From assembly GCA_963777775.1 (NCBI GenBank), contig CAVZRL010000009.1:1116001-1180000 (forward strand): a stretch of DNA of 64,000 nt. Direction: 5' to 3'. Numbering within the stretch: position 1 is the stretch's first letter; each line of letters starts with the position of its first letter. The translations under genes were made by a program, and so were the position numbers. This document shows positions 26,557 through 34,854 of the stretch, one piece after another. This DNA comes from WHSW01 sp963777775 (GTDB lineage Bacteria > Actinomycetota > Thermoleophilia > Solirubrobacterales > 70-9). The notes under the pieces are model-generated. The model worked only from the letters and a program-made list of their open reading frames with translations. It made no database searches and was not told where the DNA came from.

Positions 26557-27536
26557 CCGGCGTCCGCGGCGAGCAGCGCGCACATGCGCTCGAACCGCGC
26601 CGCGACGTCGCGCTCGGCGAGCAGCCGGGTCGCCTGCAGCTTCAGCGCCCTCAGGTTCGGGGCGCTGGCGTCGTCCATGTCGTCCTTGGCGAGGTCGAGC
26701 TTCGGCTGGAAGCGGAAGTAAAGGTCCTCGTCGAGGACCTGGGTGAGCTGGTAATCGACCGTGTCGCTCATCCCGTCGAACATCACGCTCAGGATCGGTG
26801 TGTGCGGCCAGATCCACTCCCGAAGCCCCCAGTTGCGGACCGAGTCGTGGGGGAGGCTGCGGGTCAGCTCGCCGGTCCCGAGCGAGACCATCAGCACCTC
26901 GCGGTCGGGGTGATGGCGTCGCGCCTCGGCGTAGGCGCACATCGCCGGGTTCGAGGCATAGACGCCGCCGTCGACGAGCGAGAAGTAGTCGACCGCGTCG
27001 GTGGTCTCGAGCTTCAGCGGCTCGAAGTAGGTCGGCGCCGCGGAGGTCGCGTAGGCGACGTCGCGGACCGGGAAGTCATGGGCGGGGTCCTCGCGTGCGC
27101 GGCGGCGCTTGAAGAAGAACGGGAAGCGCTGCTCGGTCTCATACGCCGCGACGAGCAGATCGGTGAGCGCGTCGCGCAGGCGCGCCTCTCCAAGGTAGTG
27201 CTCGAGCGCCGCCTCGAGGTTCTCGCGCGGGTACTTCTCGTCCTCGATCGCGAATACCGACTCGAGCGCCTTGAACAGCGAGCGGTCGAATATCCGCGGC
27301 CCCTGAGTCGCGTAGAGCTCGATCAGCTCCGCCGCCGGCCAGAGCGGCCGCCCGTCCTCACCGGCCCGGGTCAGCGCGACGGCGAGGATGCCGCCGGTTG
27401 AGGTGCCGGCGATCAGGTCGAATGACTCGGCGATCGGCCTGCCGGTCCGCTGCTCGATCCGATCGAGGACCACCGCCGGGATCAGGCCCCTGATCCCGCC
27501 TCCGTCGATCGAGAGGATCCGGTACGGCGGCGCCAT
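26553..27536 (-). CDS. patatin-like phospholipase
   Basis: A 327-residue lipid acyl hydrolase with a Ser-Asp dyad. The oxyanion motif is DGGGIRG (11-17), the nucleophile S46 lies in GTSTGG, and D189 in DGGVYASNP is the partner. No signal peptide, so cytosolic or secreted by another route. Its stop overlaps the sulfatase stop (convergent, 4 nt). Confidence 0.92.
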   Translation of the reverse strand: MAPPYRILSIDGGGIRGLIPAVVLDRIEQRTGRPIAESFDLIAGTSTGGILAVALTRAGEDGRPLWPAAELIELYATQGPRIFDRSLFKALESVFAIEDEKYPRENLEAALEHYLGEARLRDALTDLLVAAYETEQRFPFFFKRRRAREDPAHDFPVRDVAYATSAAPTYFEPLKLETTDAVDYFSLVDGGVYASNPAMCAYAEARRHHPDREVLMVSLGTGELTRSLPHDSVRNWGLREWIWPHTPILSVMFDGMSDTVDYQLTQVLDEDLYFRFQPKLDLAKDDMDDASAPNLRALKLQATRLLAERDVAARFERMCALLAADAG

Positions 27537-27563
27537 CGCTGCTCGGTGCCGAGCGTAGCGCCT

Positions 27564-28367
27564 TCAGCGCCCCTTCCACTCCGGCTTGCGCTTCTCGGCG
27601 AATGCCTTCACCCCTTCGCGGAAGTCCTCGGAGGCAAAGCAGGACTCGCGCAGCTCGATCAGCTCGCGCTCCTGCTCGGCGGTGAGCCGCGGGAAGCGGG
27701 CCAGAGTCTCGATCGCGCGCTTGTTGCCGGCGATCGAGAGCGGGGCGTGGGAGGCGATCTCGCTCGCCAGCGCCAGCGATGTCTCCTCCAGCTCGGCGTC
27801 GGCGACGACCTCGTTGACGAGCCCGATTGCGCCGGCCTGCTCGGCGCCGATCTCGCGGCCGGTCAAGAACAGCTCCTTGGTCCAGGCGACGCCGACCACG
27901 TCGATGAACCGCTCGAGCCCGGTGTGGGCGTAGACCAGGCCGAGCTTCGCCGGCGGCATCCCGAGCTTGGCACCGGCGGCGCAGATCCGCAGGTCGCAGC
28001 GCACCGCCAGCTCCAGCCCTCCGCCGAAGCAGTGCCCGTTGATCGCCGCCAGGACCGGATAGGGATGCCCGCTGACCGCTTCCATTGCCGCATGAAAGGG
28101 GTGGGCGACGAGGGCCTCGGCCTCGTGCTCGAAACGCTGCGGGTCGATCGCTGCGATGTCGTACCCGGCCGAGAAGGCCCGGCCGGAGCCGGTGATCACC
28201 ACGCAGCGGGTCTCGATTCCCTCGGCCAGCTCCGGCAGTGCCGTCGCGATCGCATCGAGCACCTCGTGGTCGAGCGGGTTGTGCTTCTCGGGATTGGAGA
28301 GGGTGAGCCGGGCAACCGCCTCCGCCGGGCGGTCGAGGACCAGCTTTCCGGAGGCGAGCTCGCTCAT
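27564..28367 (-). CDS. crotonase-family protein, methylmalonyl-CoA-decarboxylase-like
   Basis: A 267-residue enoyl-CoA hydratase/isomerase superfamily member. The oxyanion-hole segments are SAGYDIAAI and NGHCFGGGLELA. The second hydratase glutamate is missing: the segment reads LGMPPAKLGLVY instead of a GxPE motif, as in E. coli ScpB (methylmalonyl-CoA decarboxylase). The C-terminus SEDFREGVKAFAEKRKP is also close to ScpB. A lone biotinyl-domain gene follows upstream on the same strand. It could equally be a hydratase of unknown specificity. Confidence 0.75.
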   Translation of the reverse strand: MSELASGKLVLDRPAEAVARLTLSNPEKHNPLDHEVLDAIATALPELAEGIETRCVVITGSGRAFSAGYDIAAIDPQRFEHEAEALVAHPFHAAMEAVSGHPYPVLAAINGHCFGGGLELAVRCDLRICAAGAKLGMPPAKLGLVYAHTGLERFIDVVGVAWTKELFLTGREIGAEQAGAIGLVNEVVADAELEETSLALASEIASHAPLSIAGNKRAIETLARFPRLTAEQERELIELRESCFASEDFREGVKAFAEKRKPEWKGR

Positions 28368-28406
28368 CGCGACCCGACCGAGCGGCGAACGGCGAACGGC
28401 GAGTGC

Positions 28407-28619
28407 CTACTCCAGCACCACGAGAACATCGCCCTCATGCACCGACTGTCCCTCCTCGCAGCGGATCTCGGCGACCTTGCCGTCGTCCTCGACCTCGACC
28501 GGCATCTCCATCTTCATCGACTCGAGGATGACGACCGTGTCGCCGTCGGCCACCTCGTCCCCGACCGCGACCTCGATCTTCCACACCGTGCCGGTGATGT
28601 GCGCCTCGACCTCCGTCAT
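28407..28619 (-). CDS. stand-alone biotinyl carrier domain protein (70 aa)
   Basis: A complete lipoyl/biotinyl domain of 70 residues with the biotinylation motif ESMKMEMP (K36). Such mini-BCCPs carry CO2 for acyl-CoA carboxylases or decarboxylases. Only 39 bp separate it from the crotonase-family decarboxylase-like gene downstream. A carboxyltransferase is 15 kb away at 43692; no biotin carboxylase is in the window. A TATTCT -10 lies 10 nt before ATG. Confidence 0.9.
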   Translation of the reverse strand: MTEVEAHITGTVWKIEVAVGDEVADGDTVVILESMKMEMPVEVEDDGKVAEIRCEEGQSVHEGDVLVVLE

Positions 28620-28629
28620 CCGGAGCGGG

Positions 28630-28635
28630 AGAATA
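28630..28635 (-). promoter_or_regulatory. -10 hexamer of the biotinyl-domain gene
   Basis: TATTCT, 10 nt before ATG 28619; near-leaderless. Confidence 0.45.
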
Positions 28636-28653
28636 TCCAGCCCTCCCGGACCG

Positions 28654-29331
28654 ATGAGCCAGCCCCTGGTCATAGTCGCCGCCCGCAACGAAGCCGATCG
28701 GATCGGCGCCGGCCTCGATGCCCTCGCCGCAGCCTTCCCCGGCGCCGAGCTCTGGGTCGCCGACGACGCCTCCGAGGACGAGACCGCCGAGGTTGCGCTC
28801 GCCCACGGGGCCCGGGTGGTCAGCCGCGGGCGCCCGCACGGCAAGGGCGCGAACGTGACCGCCGCGGCCGAGGCGGCGCTCGACCGCCCGCAGGACCCCG
28901 ATCTGGTCCTCGTCTGCGACGGCGACCTCGGCGCCTCGGCCGGTGCGCTGGGCCCGCTGGTCGAGCTCGTCGCGGACGGCGAAGCCGACCTCGCGGTGGC
29001 TGCCTTCCGGCGCCGGCTCGGCGGTGGCTTCGGCGTCGCGCTCGGCTTCGCGCGCTGGGCGATCCGCAACCGCTGCGGGTACGAGGCGGGCGCCCCGATC
29101 TCGGGCCAGCGTGCGATGCGCACCGAGGTCCTGCGCGCGGCGCTTCCGTTGGCGCGCGGGTACGGGATGGAGGTCGGGATGACGATCGACGCCGTCCGCG
29201 CCGGCTACCGGGTGGTCGAGGTGGAGCTCGAGCTCGAGCACCGGGCGACCGGGCGGACCCTGGCCGGGTTCGTGCACCGCGGGCGCCAGCTTCGCGACTT
29301 CGCGCGCGCGTGGTGGGCGAGGCGCGGATAG
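28654..29331 (+). CDS. family 2 glycosyltransferase
   Basis: A 225-residue GT-A fold enzyme: PLVIVAARNEADRIG (nucleotide-sugar site), VADDASEDET, and the DxD-like VCDGDLGAS metal site. GISGQRAM-type motif (PISGQRAMR) and GYGMEVGMTIDA follow, as in polyprenyl-phosphate or glucosyl-3-phosphoglycerate-type transferases. No membrane helix. Divergent from the biotinyl gene; glpK follows after 12 bp. Confidence 0.82.
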   Translation: MSQPLVIVAARNEADRIGAGLDALAAAFPGAELWVADDASEDETAEVALAHGARVVSRGRPHGKGANVTAAAEAALDRPQDPDLVLVCDGDLGASAGALGPLVELVADGEADLAVAAFRRRLGGGFGVALGFARWAIRNRCGYEAGAPISGQRAMRTEVLRAALPLARGYGMEVGMTIDAVRAGYRVVEVELELEHRATGRTLAGFVHRGRQLRDFARAWWARRG

Positions 29332-29334
29332 CCT
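29329..29334 (+). promoter_or_regulatory. -10 hexamer, leaderless promoter of glpK
   Basis: TAGCCT, 9 nt before ATG 29344. Its first three bases are the stop codon of the glycosyltransferase gene. Confidence 0.45.
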
Positions 29335-29343
29335 GCCGCGCGG

Positions 29344-30807
29344 ATGATCCTTGCGATCGATCAGGGGACGACCGGTACCACCTGCCTCGTCTTCGACCGC
29401 GAGGGCAGGATCCGCGGGCGCGCCTACAGCGAGTTCGCGCAGCACTTCCCGCAGCCGGGCTGGGTCGAGCACGACGCTAGCGAGATCTGGGAGGGAGTCA
29501 AGCGGGTCGCCTCGCGGGCGCTCGCCGACGCCCGCGCCGACCCGGCGAGCCTCGACGCGATCGGGATCACCAACCAGCGCGAGACCGTGGTTGCCTGGGA
29601 CCGCTCGTCCGGCGAGCCGGTCCACAACGCCCTCGTCTGGCAGGACCGGCGCACCGCGGCGCGCTGCGACGAGCTGCGCGAGGCCGGGCACGAGGAGCTG
29701 GTCCGCGCCCGCACCGGGCTCGTCATCGACCCCTACTTCTCGGCGACCAAGATCGAGTGGCTGCTCGGCAACGTCGGGGCCGCGCGCGACGCCGTCTTCG
29801 GCACGATCGACTCCTGGCTCGTCTTCAAGCTCACCGGCCGGCACGTCACCGACCTCTCGAACGCTTCGCGGACGATGCTGTTCGCGATCGGCGAGCGGCG
29901 CTGGGACTCCGAGCTCTGCGCGCTGCTCGGCATCGACCCGAGGCGGCTGCCGGAGGTGCTGCCCTCCGCGCACCCCTACGGGACCACGACCGAGTTCGGC
30001 GGCGAGGTGCCCGTCACCGGGATCGCCGGCGACCAGCAGGCGGCGCTGTTCGGCCAGGCCTGCCTGCGCCCCGGGATGGCGAAGAACACCTACGGAACCG
30101 GCAGCTTCGTCCTCCTCAACGCCGGCCGGCAGATGCCCGAGCCGAGCCCGGGCCTGCTGACGACGATCGGCTGGGGGCTCGGTGACGAGGTCGACTACGC
30201 GCTCGAGGCGTCGGTGTTCGTCACCGGCGCCGGGGTCCAGTGGCTGCGCGACGGGCTCGGGATCGTCGGCGAGGCCGCCGAGACCGAGGGCATGGCCGCC
30301 TCGCTGGACTCCAACGACGACGTCTACTTCGTCCCGGCGCTGACCGGGCTCGGATCGCCGCACTGGGACCCCTACGCGCGCGGGACGATCGTCGGCCTGA
30401 CCAGGGGCACGACCGCCGCCCACCTCGCCCGCGCCGCGCTCGAGGGGATCGCCTACCAGACCGTCGATGCGGTTCGCGCCCAGGAGCGGGCTGCCGGGCG
30501 CGAACTGAGCGAGCTGCGCGTCGACGGCGGCGCGGTCGCGAACCGGTGGCTGATGCAGTTCCAGGCCGACGTCCTCGGGGCACCGGTGATCGTCCCCGAG
30601 ATCACCGAGACGACGGCGCTCGGTGCCGCCTATCTGGCCGGGATCGGCTCGGGCTTCTGGACCGCTGACGAGGTCGCCGGGATGTGGCGCGAGTCGGTCC
30701 GCTATGAGCCGCGGATCGAGGCCGGCGAGCGCGAGCGCCTCCTCGGCCGCTGGGGTGAGGCGCTCGAGCGGGCCAAGCGCTGGGCGGGCGGCGCGCCGGC
30801 GCCGTAA
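29344..30807 (+). CDS. glpK: glycerol kinase
   Basis: ATP-dependent phosphorylation of glycerol to glycerol 3-phosphate in the cytoplasm. The 487-residue FGGY-family protein has AIDQGTTGTT (phosphate-1 loop), ITNQRETVVAWD, GIAGDQQAALFGQ, KNTYGTGSFVLLN and LRVDGGAVANRWLMQFQAD. The length is close to the usual 500. No glpF or glpD is adjacent. An acyltransferase that uses G3P-derived lipids follows. Confidence 0.95.
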   Translation: MILAIDQGTTGTTCLVFDREGRIRGRAYSEFAQHFPQPGWVEHDASEIWEGVKRVASRALADARADPASLDAIGITNQRETVVAWDRSSGEPVHNALVWQDRRTAARCDELREAGHEELVRARTGLVIDPYFSATKIEWLLGNVGAARDAVFGTIDSWLVFKLTGRHVTDLSNASRTMLFAIGERRWDSELCALLGIDPRRLPEVLPSAHPYGTTTEFGGEVPVTGIAGDQQAALFGQACLRPGMAKNTYGTGSFVLLNAGRQMPEPSPGLLTTIGWGLGDEVDYALEASVFVTGAGVQWLRDGLGIVGEAAETEGMAASLDSNDDVYFVPALTGLGSPHWDPYARGTIVGLTRGTTAAHLARAALEGIAYQTVDAVRAQERAAGRELSELRVDGGAVANRWLMQFQADVLGAPVIVPEITETTALGAAYLAGIGSGFWTADEVAGMWRESVRYEPRIEAGERERLLGRWGEALERAKRWAGGAPAP

Positions 30808-30816
30808 CCGGGGTCC

Positions 30817-30846
30817 GGGCCGGGGGTAGAAAACCCTGCCCGGCCC
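30817..30846. other. hairpin-forming inverted repeat between glpK and the acyltransferase
   Basis: GGGCCGGG and CCCGGCCC are perfect 8-bp arms; the 14-nt loop has an inner GGT/ACC pair. No T-tract follows, so a classical intrinsic terminator is unlikely. It could be a processing or pausing structure. Confidence 0.45.
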
Positions 30847-30861
30847 TCCCGGGCCGATCTG

Positions 30862-31655
30862 ATGGCCGACGAGATCAAGCCCCAGAGGTACAAGGACCCG
30901 CGACCGGCGGAGCTGTTCCAGCCGATCCACGAGTGGTCGCGGACCCACGCCCCCGGCTGGATCTATGAGGCGGTGCGGATGATCCTCACCCCGATCGCGG
31001 TCTTCCTCTATCGCACCCGCGCGATCTCGGTCGCCAACGTCCCCGCCGACGGCGCCTTCATCCTCGCCCCGAACCACTTCTCGAACATGGACCACTTCTT
31101 CTGCGGTGTCTACATCCGCCGCAAGATCAGGTTCATGGCCAAGTCCCAGCTCTTCTTCCAGAACCCGATCCTCGACTACATCTTCCGGGTCGGCGGCGTG
31201 TTCCCGATCCGCCGTGGCCACCGCGACGACGAGGCGTTCATCACCGCCCACTCGATCCTCGACCGCGGCGGTTGTGTGCTCGTCTACGCCGAGGGGGGCG
31301 CTCGCGCACCGGCGGGCTCCGGGAGGCCAAGCCGGGCGTCGGCCGCTTGGCGCTCGAGTCCGGGGTCCCGGTGATCCCGGTCGCGATCCACGGCTCCTCC
31401 GGGGTCCGCTCATGGAAGCGGCTCTCGTTCCCGAAGGTGACCGTCCAGTACGGCGAGCCGGTCAGCTTCGAGGCAGTCGAGACCCCCACCCGCGAGCAGC
31501 AGCTCGACGCCGCGACCGTGATCTTCGACCGCGTCAAGGCGATGTACGGGGCGCTCGAGCAGCAGGGGCGAAGCGGGGTGATCAAGTCGCTGCGGGCCGG
31601 CGCCGGTCACGCGGCCGACGCCGTGGCCGGACAGCCGACGCGGACCCAGCACTAG
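30862..31655 (+). pseudogene. plsC: 1-acyl-sn-glycerol-3-phosphate acyltransferase with a frameshift
   Basis: Acyltransferase of phospholipid synthesis. The first frame (30862-31374) encodes NHFSNMDHFF (NHx4D motif) and GGVFPIRRGHRDD, then VYAEGG. After a run of six G (31293-31298) the conserved sequence continues in another frame: GGRSRTGGLREAKPG, then VPVIPVAIHG, ending at 31655. One missing G explains the break; restoring it gives a 264-residue protein of normal length. Either a sequencing error in the homopolymer, a true mutation, or slippage. Confidence 0.85.
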
Positions 31656-31670
31656 GGCCGGCGCACAGAT

Positions 31671-32081
31671 CTATGCCGGTGCCGGGCAGCGATCGACCGC
31701 CGCCAGCGCCTGCTCCCAGGATGCGAAGGCCGCGAACTCGACGATCAATCCGTCGCGGAACCGGACCAGGTGGCCGGCTTCGATCGTCACCTCGACGCCG
31801 CTGCCCGCACCCCGACCCCTGAACTGGACCTCGGCGACGACGCAGTCGCCCTCGGTGGTCGTTCGCAGCGGCTCGATCTCGAACCACTCCCACGGCTCGT
31901 TCGCCGCGTGCCAGAACTCCGCGATCCCGTCGTGCCCGACGTAGCGTTCCTGCATTCCCGGAAACACGCCGCTGGTCCGGTAGAAGCCGTCGGGGTCGAA
32001 GAACTCGGGGATCCGTTCGAGCTCTCCGCCGACGAAGGCGTCGTAGGTATCGAGCAGTCGCGTGGCGTTCTCGGAGGACAT
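31671..32081 (-). CDS. SnoaL/NTF2-like protein
   Basis: A 136-residue cone-barrel protein (MSSENATRLLDTYDAFVGGELERIPEFF...). Such folds include cyclases, isomerases and ligand binders; no catalytic residues can be assigned. ATG 32081 is preferred because TACCCT lies 8 nt before it; an ATG at 32132 would add 17 residues. Confidence 0.75.
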   Translation of the reverse strand: MSSENATRLLDTYDAFVGGELERIPEFFDPDGFYRTSGVFPGMQERYVGHDGIAEFWHAANEPWEWFEIEPLRTTTEGDCVVAEVQFRGRGAGSGVEVTIEAGHLVRFRDGLIVEFAAFASWEQALAAVDRCPAPA

Positions 32082-32089
32082 CGTCGTCG

Positions 32090-32095
32090 AGGGTA
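32090..32095 (-). promoter_or_regulatory. -10 hexamer of the NTF2-like gene
   Basis: TACCCT, 8 nt before ATG 32081. Confidence 0.45.
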
Positions 32096-32150
32096 GTGCG
32101 TCAGGGAACGCCTCTTGTTTGAAGCTGGTCACACAGGGGCGCAGCGGCCG

Positions 32151-33053
32151 CTATTCGTAGCGCTCGGCCAGCGTCGGCCAGTGCTCGGGGTCGTGCCCGG
32201 GCACGATCACAGCCTGCGGATATCGGTCGCGGAACAGGCGCAGCTCCTGGCGCGAGCGGCGCCAGTTGTGGCGGTCGAGCGGCCGCGGTGGCTCGGGGGC
32301 GTCGTCGAGCTGGCCGACCGTGTAGATCGCGTCGCCGGCGATCACCAGGTCGCGATCGGCGAGCCGGCAGATCACCGACTGGTGCCCGGCCGAGTGACCC
32401 GGGGTCGCCGCGAGCCGGACGCTGGCGTCCCCAAAGAGGTCGAAGGTGCGCCCGAAGCTGGCGTAGGAGCTGATCCGCTCCGAGTCGTAGCTCAGCGTCC
32501 GGTAGTCGAAGGCGTAGTCGTAGTGGCTCTGCCGATAGCCGTGCATGAACGGTCGTCGCACCGTGGTCGCCGCGACCCATTCCTGCTCGCAGACGACGAA
32601 GGCGGCGCCGGCGAACTCCGACATCCCCGAGCTGTGATCGAGGTGCAGGTGGGTCATGACGACGAGGCCGATCGCCTTCGGGTCGATCCCGCGCGCGCGC
32701 AGCTGCGCCGGCAGGTCGTCGCCCGGCTCGAGCGTCGGACGCATGAAGCGGGCGGCGGTCGATCCCAGGTTCTCGGCCGGCGACGAGGCGATCGAGGGGT
32801 GAAGCCCGGTGTCGACGAGGAACGGCCCGCTCGGATGGTGGACGAGGAAGGCCGGGACCGGCACCTCCCACCAGCGCGAGCGCGGGATGCCGAGACCGAG
32901 GAAGCGCGCGGTGGCGAAGTGCTCGGAGCGCTCGAACATGGTCGGCGGGCAGGAGACCCGGCCGCAGCGCAACGGCTCGACCGCCACGGTCGTCCCTTCG
33001 CGGCCGCCGGCCAGCGGCTCGGTGAGCGGCTTGGTGTCGGCACGGACCTTCAT
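32151..33053 (-). CDS. metallo-beta-lactamase-fold hydrolase (lactonase-like)
   Basis: A 300-residue dinuclear zinc hydrolase. THLHLDH supplies HxHxDH; TPGHSAGH, AGDAIY and PGHDPEHW give the remaining ligands. The layout resembles AiiA-type N-acyl-homoserine lactonases, but many relatives act on other lactones or esters. A TACCCT -10 lies 9 nt before the start. Divergent from an SDR gene with 35 bp between. Confidence 0.85.
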   Translation of the reverse strand: MKVRADTKPLTEPLAGGREGTTVAVEPLRCGRVSCPPTMFERSEHFATARFLGLGIPRSRWWEVPVPAFLVHHPSGPFLVDTGLHPSIASSPAENLGSTAARFMRPTLEPGDDLPAQLRARGIDPKAIGLVVMTHLHLDHSSGMSEFAGAAFVVCEQEWVAATTVRRPFMHGYRQSHYDYAFDYRTLSYDSERISSYASFGRTFDLFGDASVRLAATPGHSAGHQSVICRLADRDLVIAGDAIYTVGQLDDAPEPPRPLDRHNWRRSRQELRLFRDRYPQAVIVPGHDPEHWPTLAERYE

Positions 33054-33062
33054 CGCCGGCGC

Positions 33063-33068
33063 AGGGTA
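33063..33068 (-). promoter_or_regulatory. -10 hexamer of the lactonase-like gene
   Basis: TACCCT, 9 nt before ATG 33053, only 6 bp from the opposite-strand -10 at 33075. Confidence 0.45.
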
Positions 33069-33074
33069 GACCTA

Positions 33075-33080
33075 TAGCCT
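33075..33080 (+). promoter_or_regulatory. -10 hexamer of the PECR-like SDR gene
   Basis: TAGCCT, 8 nt before GTG 33089. Confidence 0.45.
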
Positions 33081-33088
33081 CAGCGCCG

Positions 33089-33940
33089 GTGGCGGAACCG
33101 AGCTCGCGAATCTTTCGGCCCGGGCTGCTCGACGGGCAGGTCTGCGTCGTCTCCGGGGCGGGCTCGGGGCTCGGGCGCGCGTCGGCGCTCGAGCTGGCAC
33201 GGCTGGGGGCGACGGTGATCGGCTGCGGGCGACGCCCCGAGCCACTCGAGCACCTCGTCGCCGATCTCGGGGAGCTGGGAGCCGCGGCCGAAGCCGAGCC
33301 GATGGACATCCGTGACGACGAGGCCGTGGAGCGGCTCTTCGACGGCGTGCTGGAGCGCCACGGGCGGCTCGACCTGCTGGTCAACAACGCCGGCGGCCAG
33401 TTCCTCGGCCCGGCCGAGGCGATCACGCCGAAGGGCTTTCGGACCGTGATCGAGCTCAACGTCACCGGGACCTGGCTGATGACCCACGCCGCAGCGACCA
33501 AGGCGTTCATCCCGCAGCGGCGCGGCAAGGTGCTCAGCGTCACCCTCTCGCCGCACCAGGGGATGCCGGGCATGGTCCACTCCGGGGCGGCACGGGCCGC
33601 GGTCGAGAACATGACCCGGACGCTGGCGATCGAGTGGTCGCGGTTCGGGATCAGGCTGGTCGCGCTCGCGGCCGGGCAGTTCGATACCGAGACCCTGCGG
33701 ACCAAGTACCCCGCCGAGGTGGTAGAGGCGATCCCCGGGACGGTGCCGCTGGGCCGGCTCGGGACCGAGGACGAGTGGGGCTGGCTGGTCGCCTACCTCG
33801 CCTCACCGGCCGGCGACTTCTTCTCCGGCACCGTCGTCACCCTCGACGGCGCCCGCGACAACTGGTTCGGCTCCTGGCCCCCGGGCGCCTACGGCGAGGC
33901 CGGCGAGCCCCCGATCGAGCAGCGACGGCCGAAGGGCTGA
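33089..33940 (+). CDS. short-chain dehydrogenase, peroxisomal enoyl-CoA-reductase-like
   Basis: A 283-residue Rossmann protein: VVSGAGSGLGRA binds NAD(P), LVNNAGG is the conserved NNAG. The usual YxxxK is replaced by VHSGAARAAVENMTRTLA, which is how trans-2-enoyl-CoA reductases (PECR) and relatives look in this segment. Probably acts on unsaturated acyl-CoA. GTG start, leaderless. Confidence 0.8.
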   Translation: MAEPSSRIFRPGLLDGQVCVVSGAGSGLGRASALELARLGATVIGCGRRPEPLEHLVADLGELGAAAEAEPMDIRDDEAVERLFDGVLERHGRLDLLVNNAGGQFLGPAEAITPKGFRTVIELNVTGTWLMTHAAATKAFIPQRRGKVLSVTLSPHQGMPGMVHSGAARAAVENMTRTLAIEWSRFGIRLVALAAGQFDTETLRTKYPAEVVEAIPGTVPLGRLGTEDEWGWLVAYLASPAGDFFSGTVVTLDGARDNWFGSWPPGAYGEAGEPPIEQRRPKG

Positions 33941-33947
33941 GCGGGTC

Positions 33948-34778
33948 TCAGGTCGTCATGCCCCCGAACTGGCCGCCGGTCACGTTCAGCACTTGACCGT
34001 GCACGTAGTTCGCCAGCTCTGAGCACAGGAAGAGCACCGGGCCGGCCGCCTCGGCGGGCTGTGCCGGGCGGCCGAGCGGGATCACCATCGTCGCCATCGC
34101 CCGCATCTGCTCGGGGATCCCGAGGTCGACCTTCTCACCCTCGCCGACCTCGATCTGCTCGCCCTTCTCCTTCGCCTGCGTGAGCCGGGTCTCGACGAAG
34201 CCGAAGGCGACCGCGTTGCAGTTGATCTTGAACTGGCCCCACTCCTTGGCCAGGGTCTTGGTAAAGCCGACGACGCCGGCCTTGGCGGCCGAGTAGTTGA
34301 CCTGGCCGGCGTTGCCCATCGTCCCCGAGATCGAGGAGACGTTGACAAGCTTGCGGAAGACCTCCTTGCCCTCGGCTTGCTCGGCCTTCGCCGCCTCGCG
34401 CCAGTGCGGGGCGATCGCGCGGATCACCCGGAAGGGGACGATCGTATGGATGTCGAGCATCGCCTGGAACTGCTCGTCCGACATCCGGTGCACGACCCCG
34501 TCCCAGGTGTAGCCCGCGTTGTTGACGACGATGTCGACCTCACCAAACGCCTCGATCGCGGTCGCGACCAGGTCGTCGGGGACGTCGGGCTCGGTCAGGT
34601 CGCCCGCGAAGACCGCCGTCTCGCCGTCGATCTCGGTCGCCGCCTGCTCGGCGACGTCCCCATCGATGTCGTTGATCAGGACCTTCGCGCCCTCGCGCAC
34701 GAACAGCTCTGCCGTCGCCCGGCCGATCCCACGCGCCGAGCCGGTCACGATCGCCGCCTTGCCGTCAAGCAGTCCCAT
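33948..34778 (-). CDS. short-chain dehydrogenase (FabG/PhaB-like)
   Basis: A 276-residue SDR with IVTGSARGIGRA, VVNNAGYTWDG, SSISGTMGNAGQVNYSAAK (Ser-Tyr-Lys triad intact) and C-terminal GQVLNVTGGQFGG. 3-Ketoacyl reductase-like. ATG 34778 has an SD (AAGGAG). Convergent with the PECR-like gene, 7 bp between stops. Confidence 0.85.
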   Translation of the reverse strand: MGLLDGKAAIVTGSARGIGRATAELFVREGAKVLINDIDGDVAEQAATEIDGETAVFAGDLTEPDVPDDLVATAIEAFGEVDIVVNNAGYTWDGVVHRMSDEQFQAMLDIHTIVPFRVIRAIAPHWREAAKAEQAEGKEVFRKLVNVSSISGTMGNAGQVNYSAAKAGVVGFTKTLAKEWGQFKINCNAVAFGFVETRLTQAKEKGEQIEVGEGEKVDLGIPEQMRAMATMVIPLGRPAQPAEAAGPVLFLCSELANYVHGQVLNVTGGQFGGMTT

Positions 34779-34854
34779 CTCGCTCCTTCGGGTCACTCTC
34801 TCTGCGGACGGCGGCACTCTACGAGAAAGCCGGCGCGCTCCCGGCGCAGAGAAA

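Noticed and set aside
30817..30846. Intrinsic terminator after glpK
   Set aside because: The stem is strong but no T-tract follows it, so it is kept only as a hairpin of unknown role.
28435..31413. A 992-codon minus-strand open frame
   Set aside because: Antisense to the glycosyltransferase, glpK and acyltransferase genes, with low-complexity translation and no domain.
32151..33053. Dedicated quorum-quenching lactonase
   Set aside because: The metal motif fits the fold, but nothing in the sequence or context fixes acyl-homoserine lactone as substrate; kept as lactonase-like only.
33550..33620. Inactive SDR because the YxxxK motif is missing
   Set aside because: The VHSGAARA variant is the normal sequence of enoyl-CoA-reductase-type SDRs, so loss of activity cannot be claimed.
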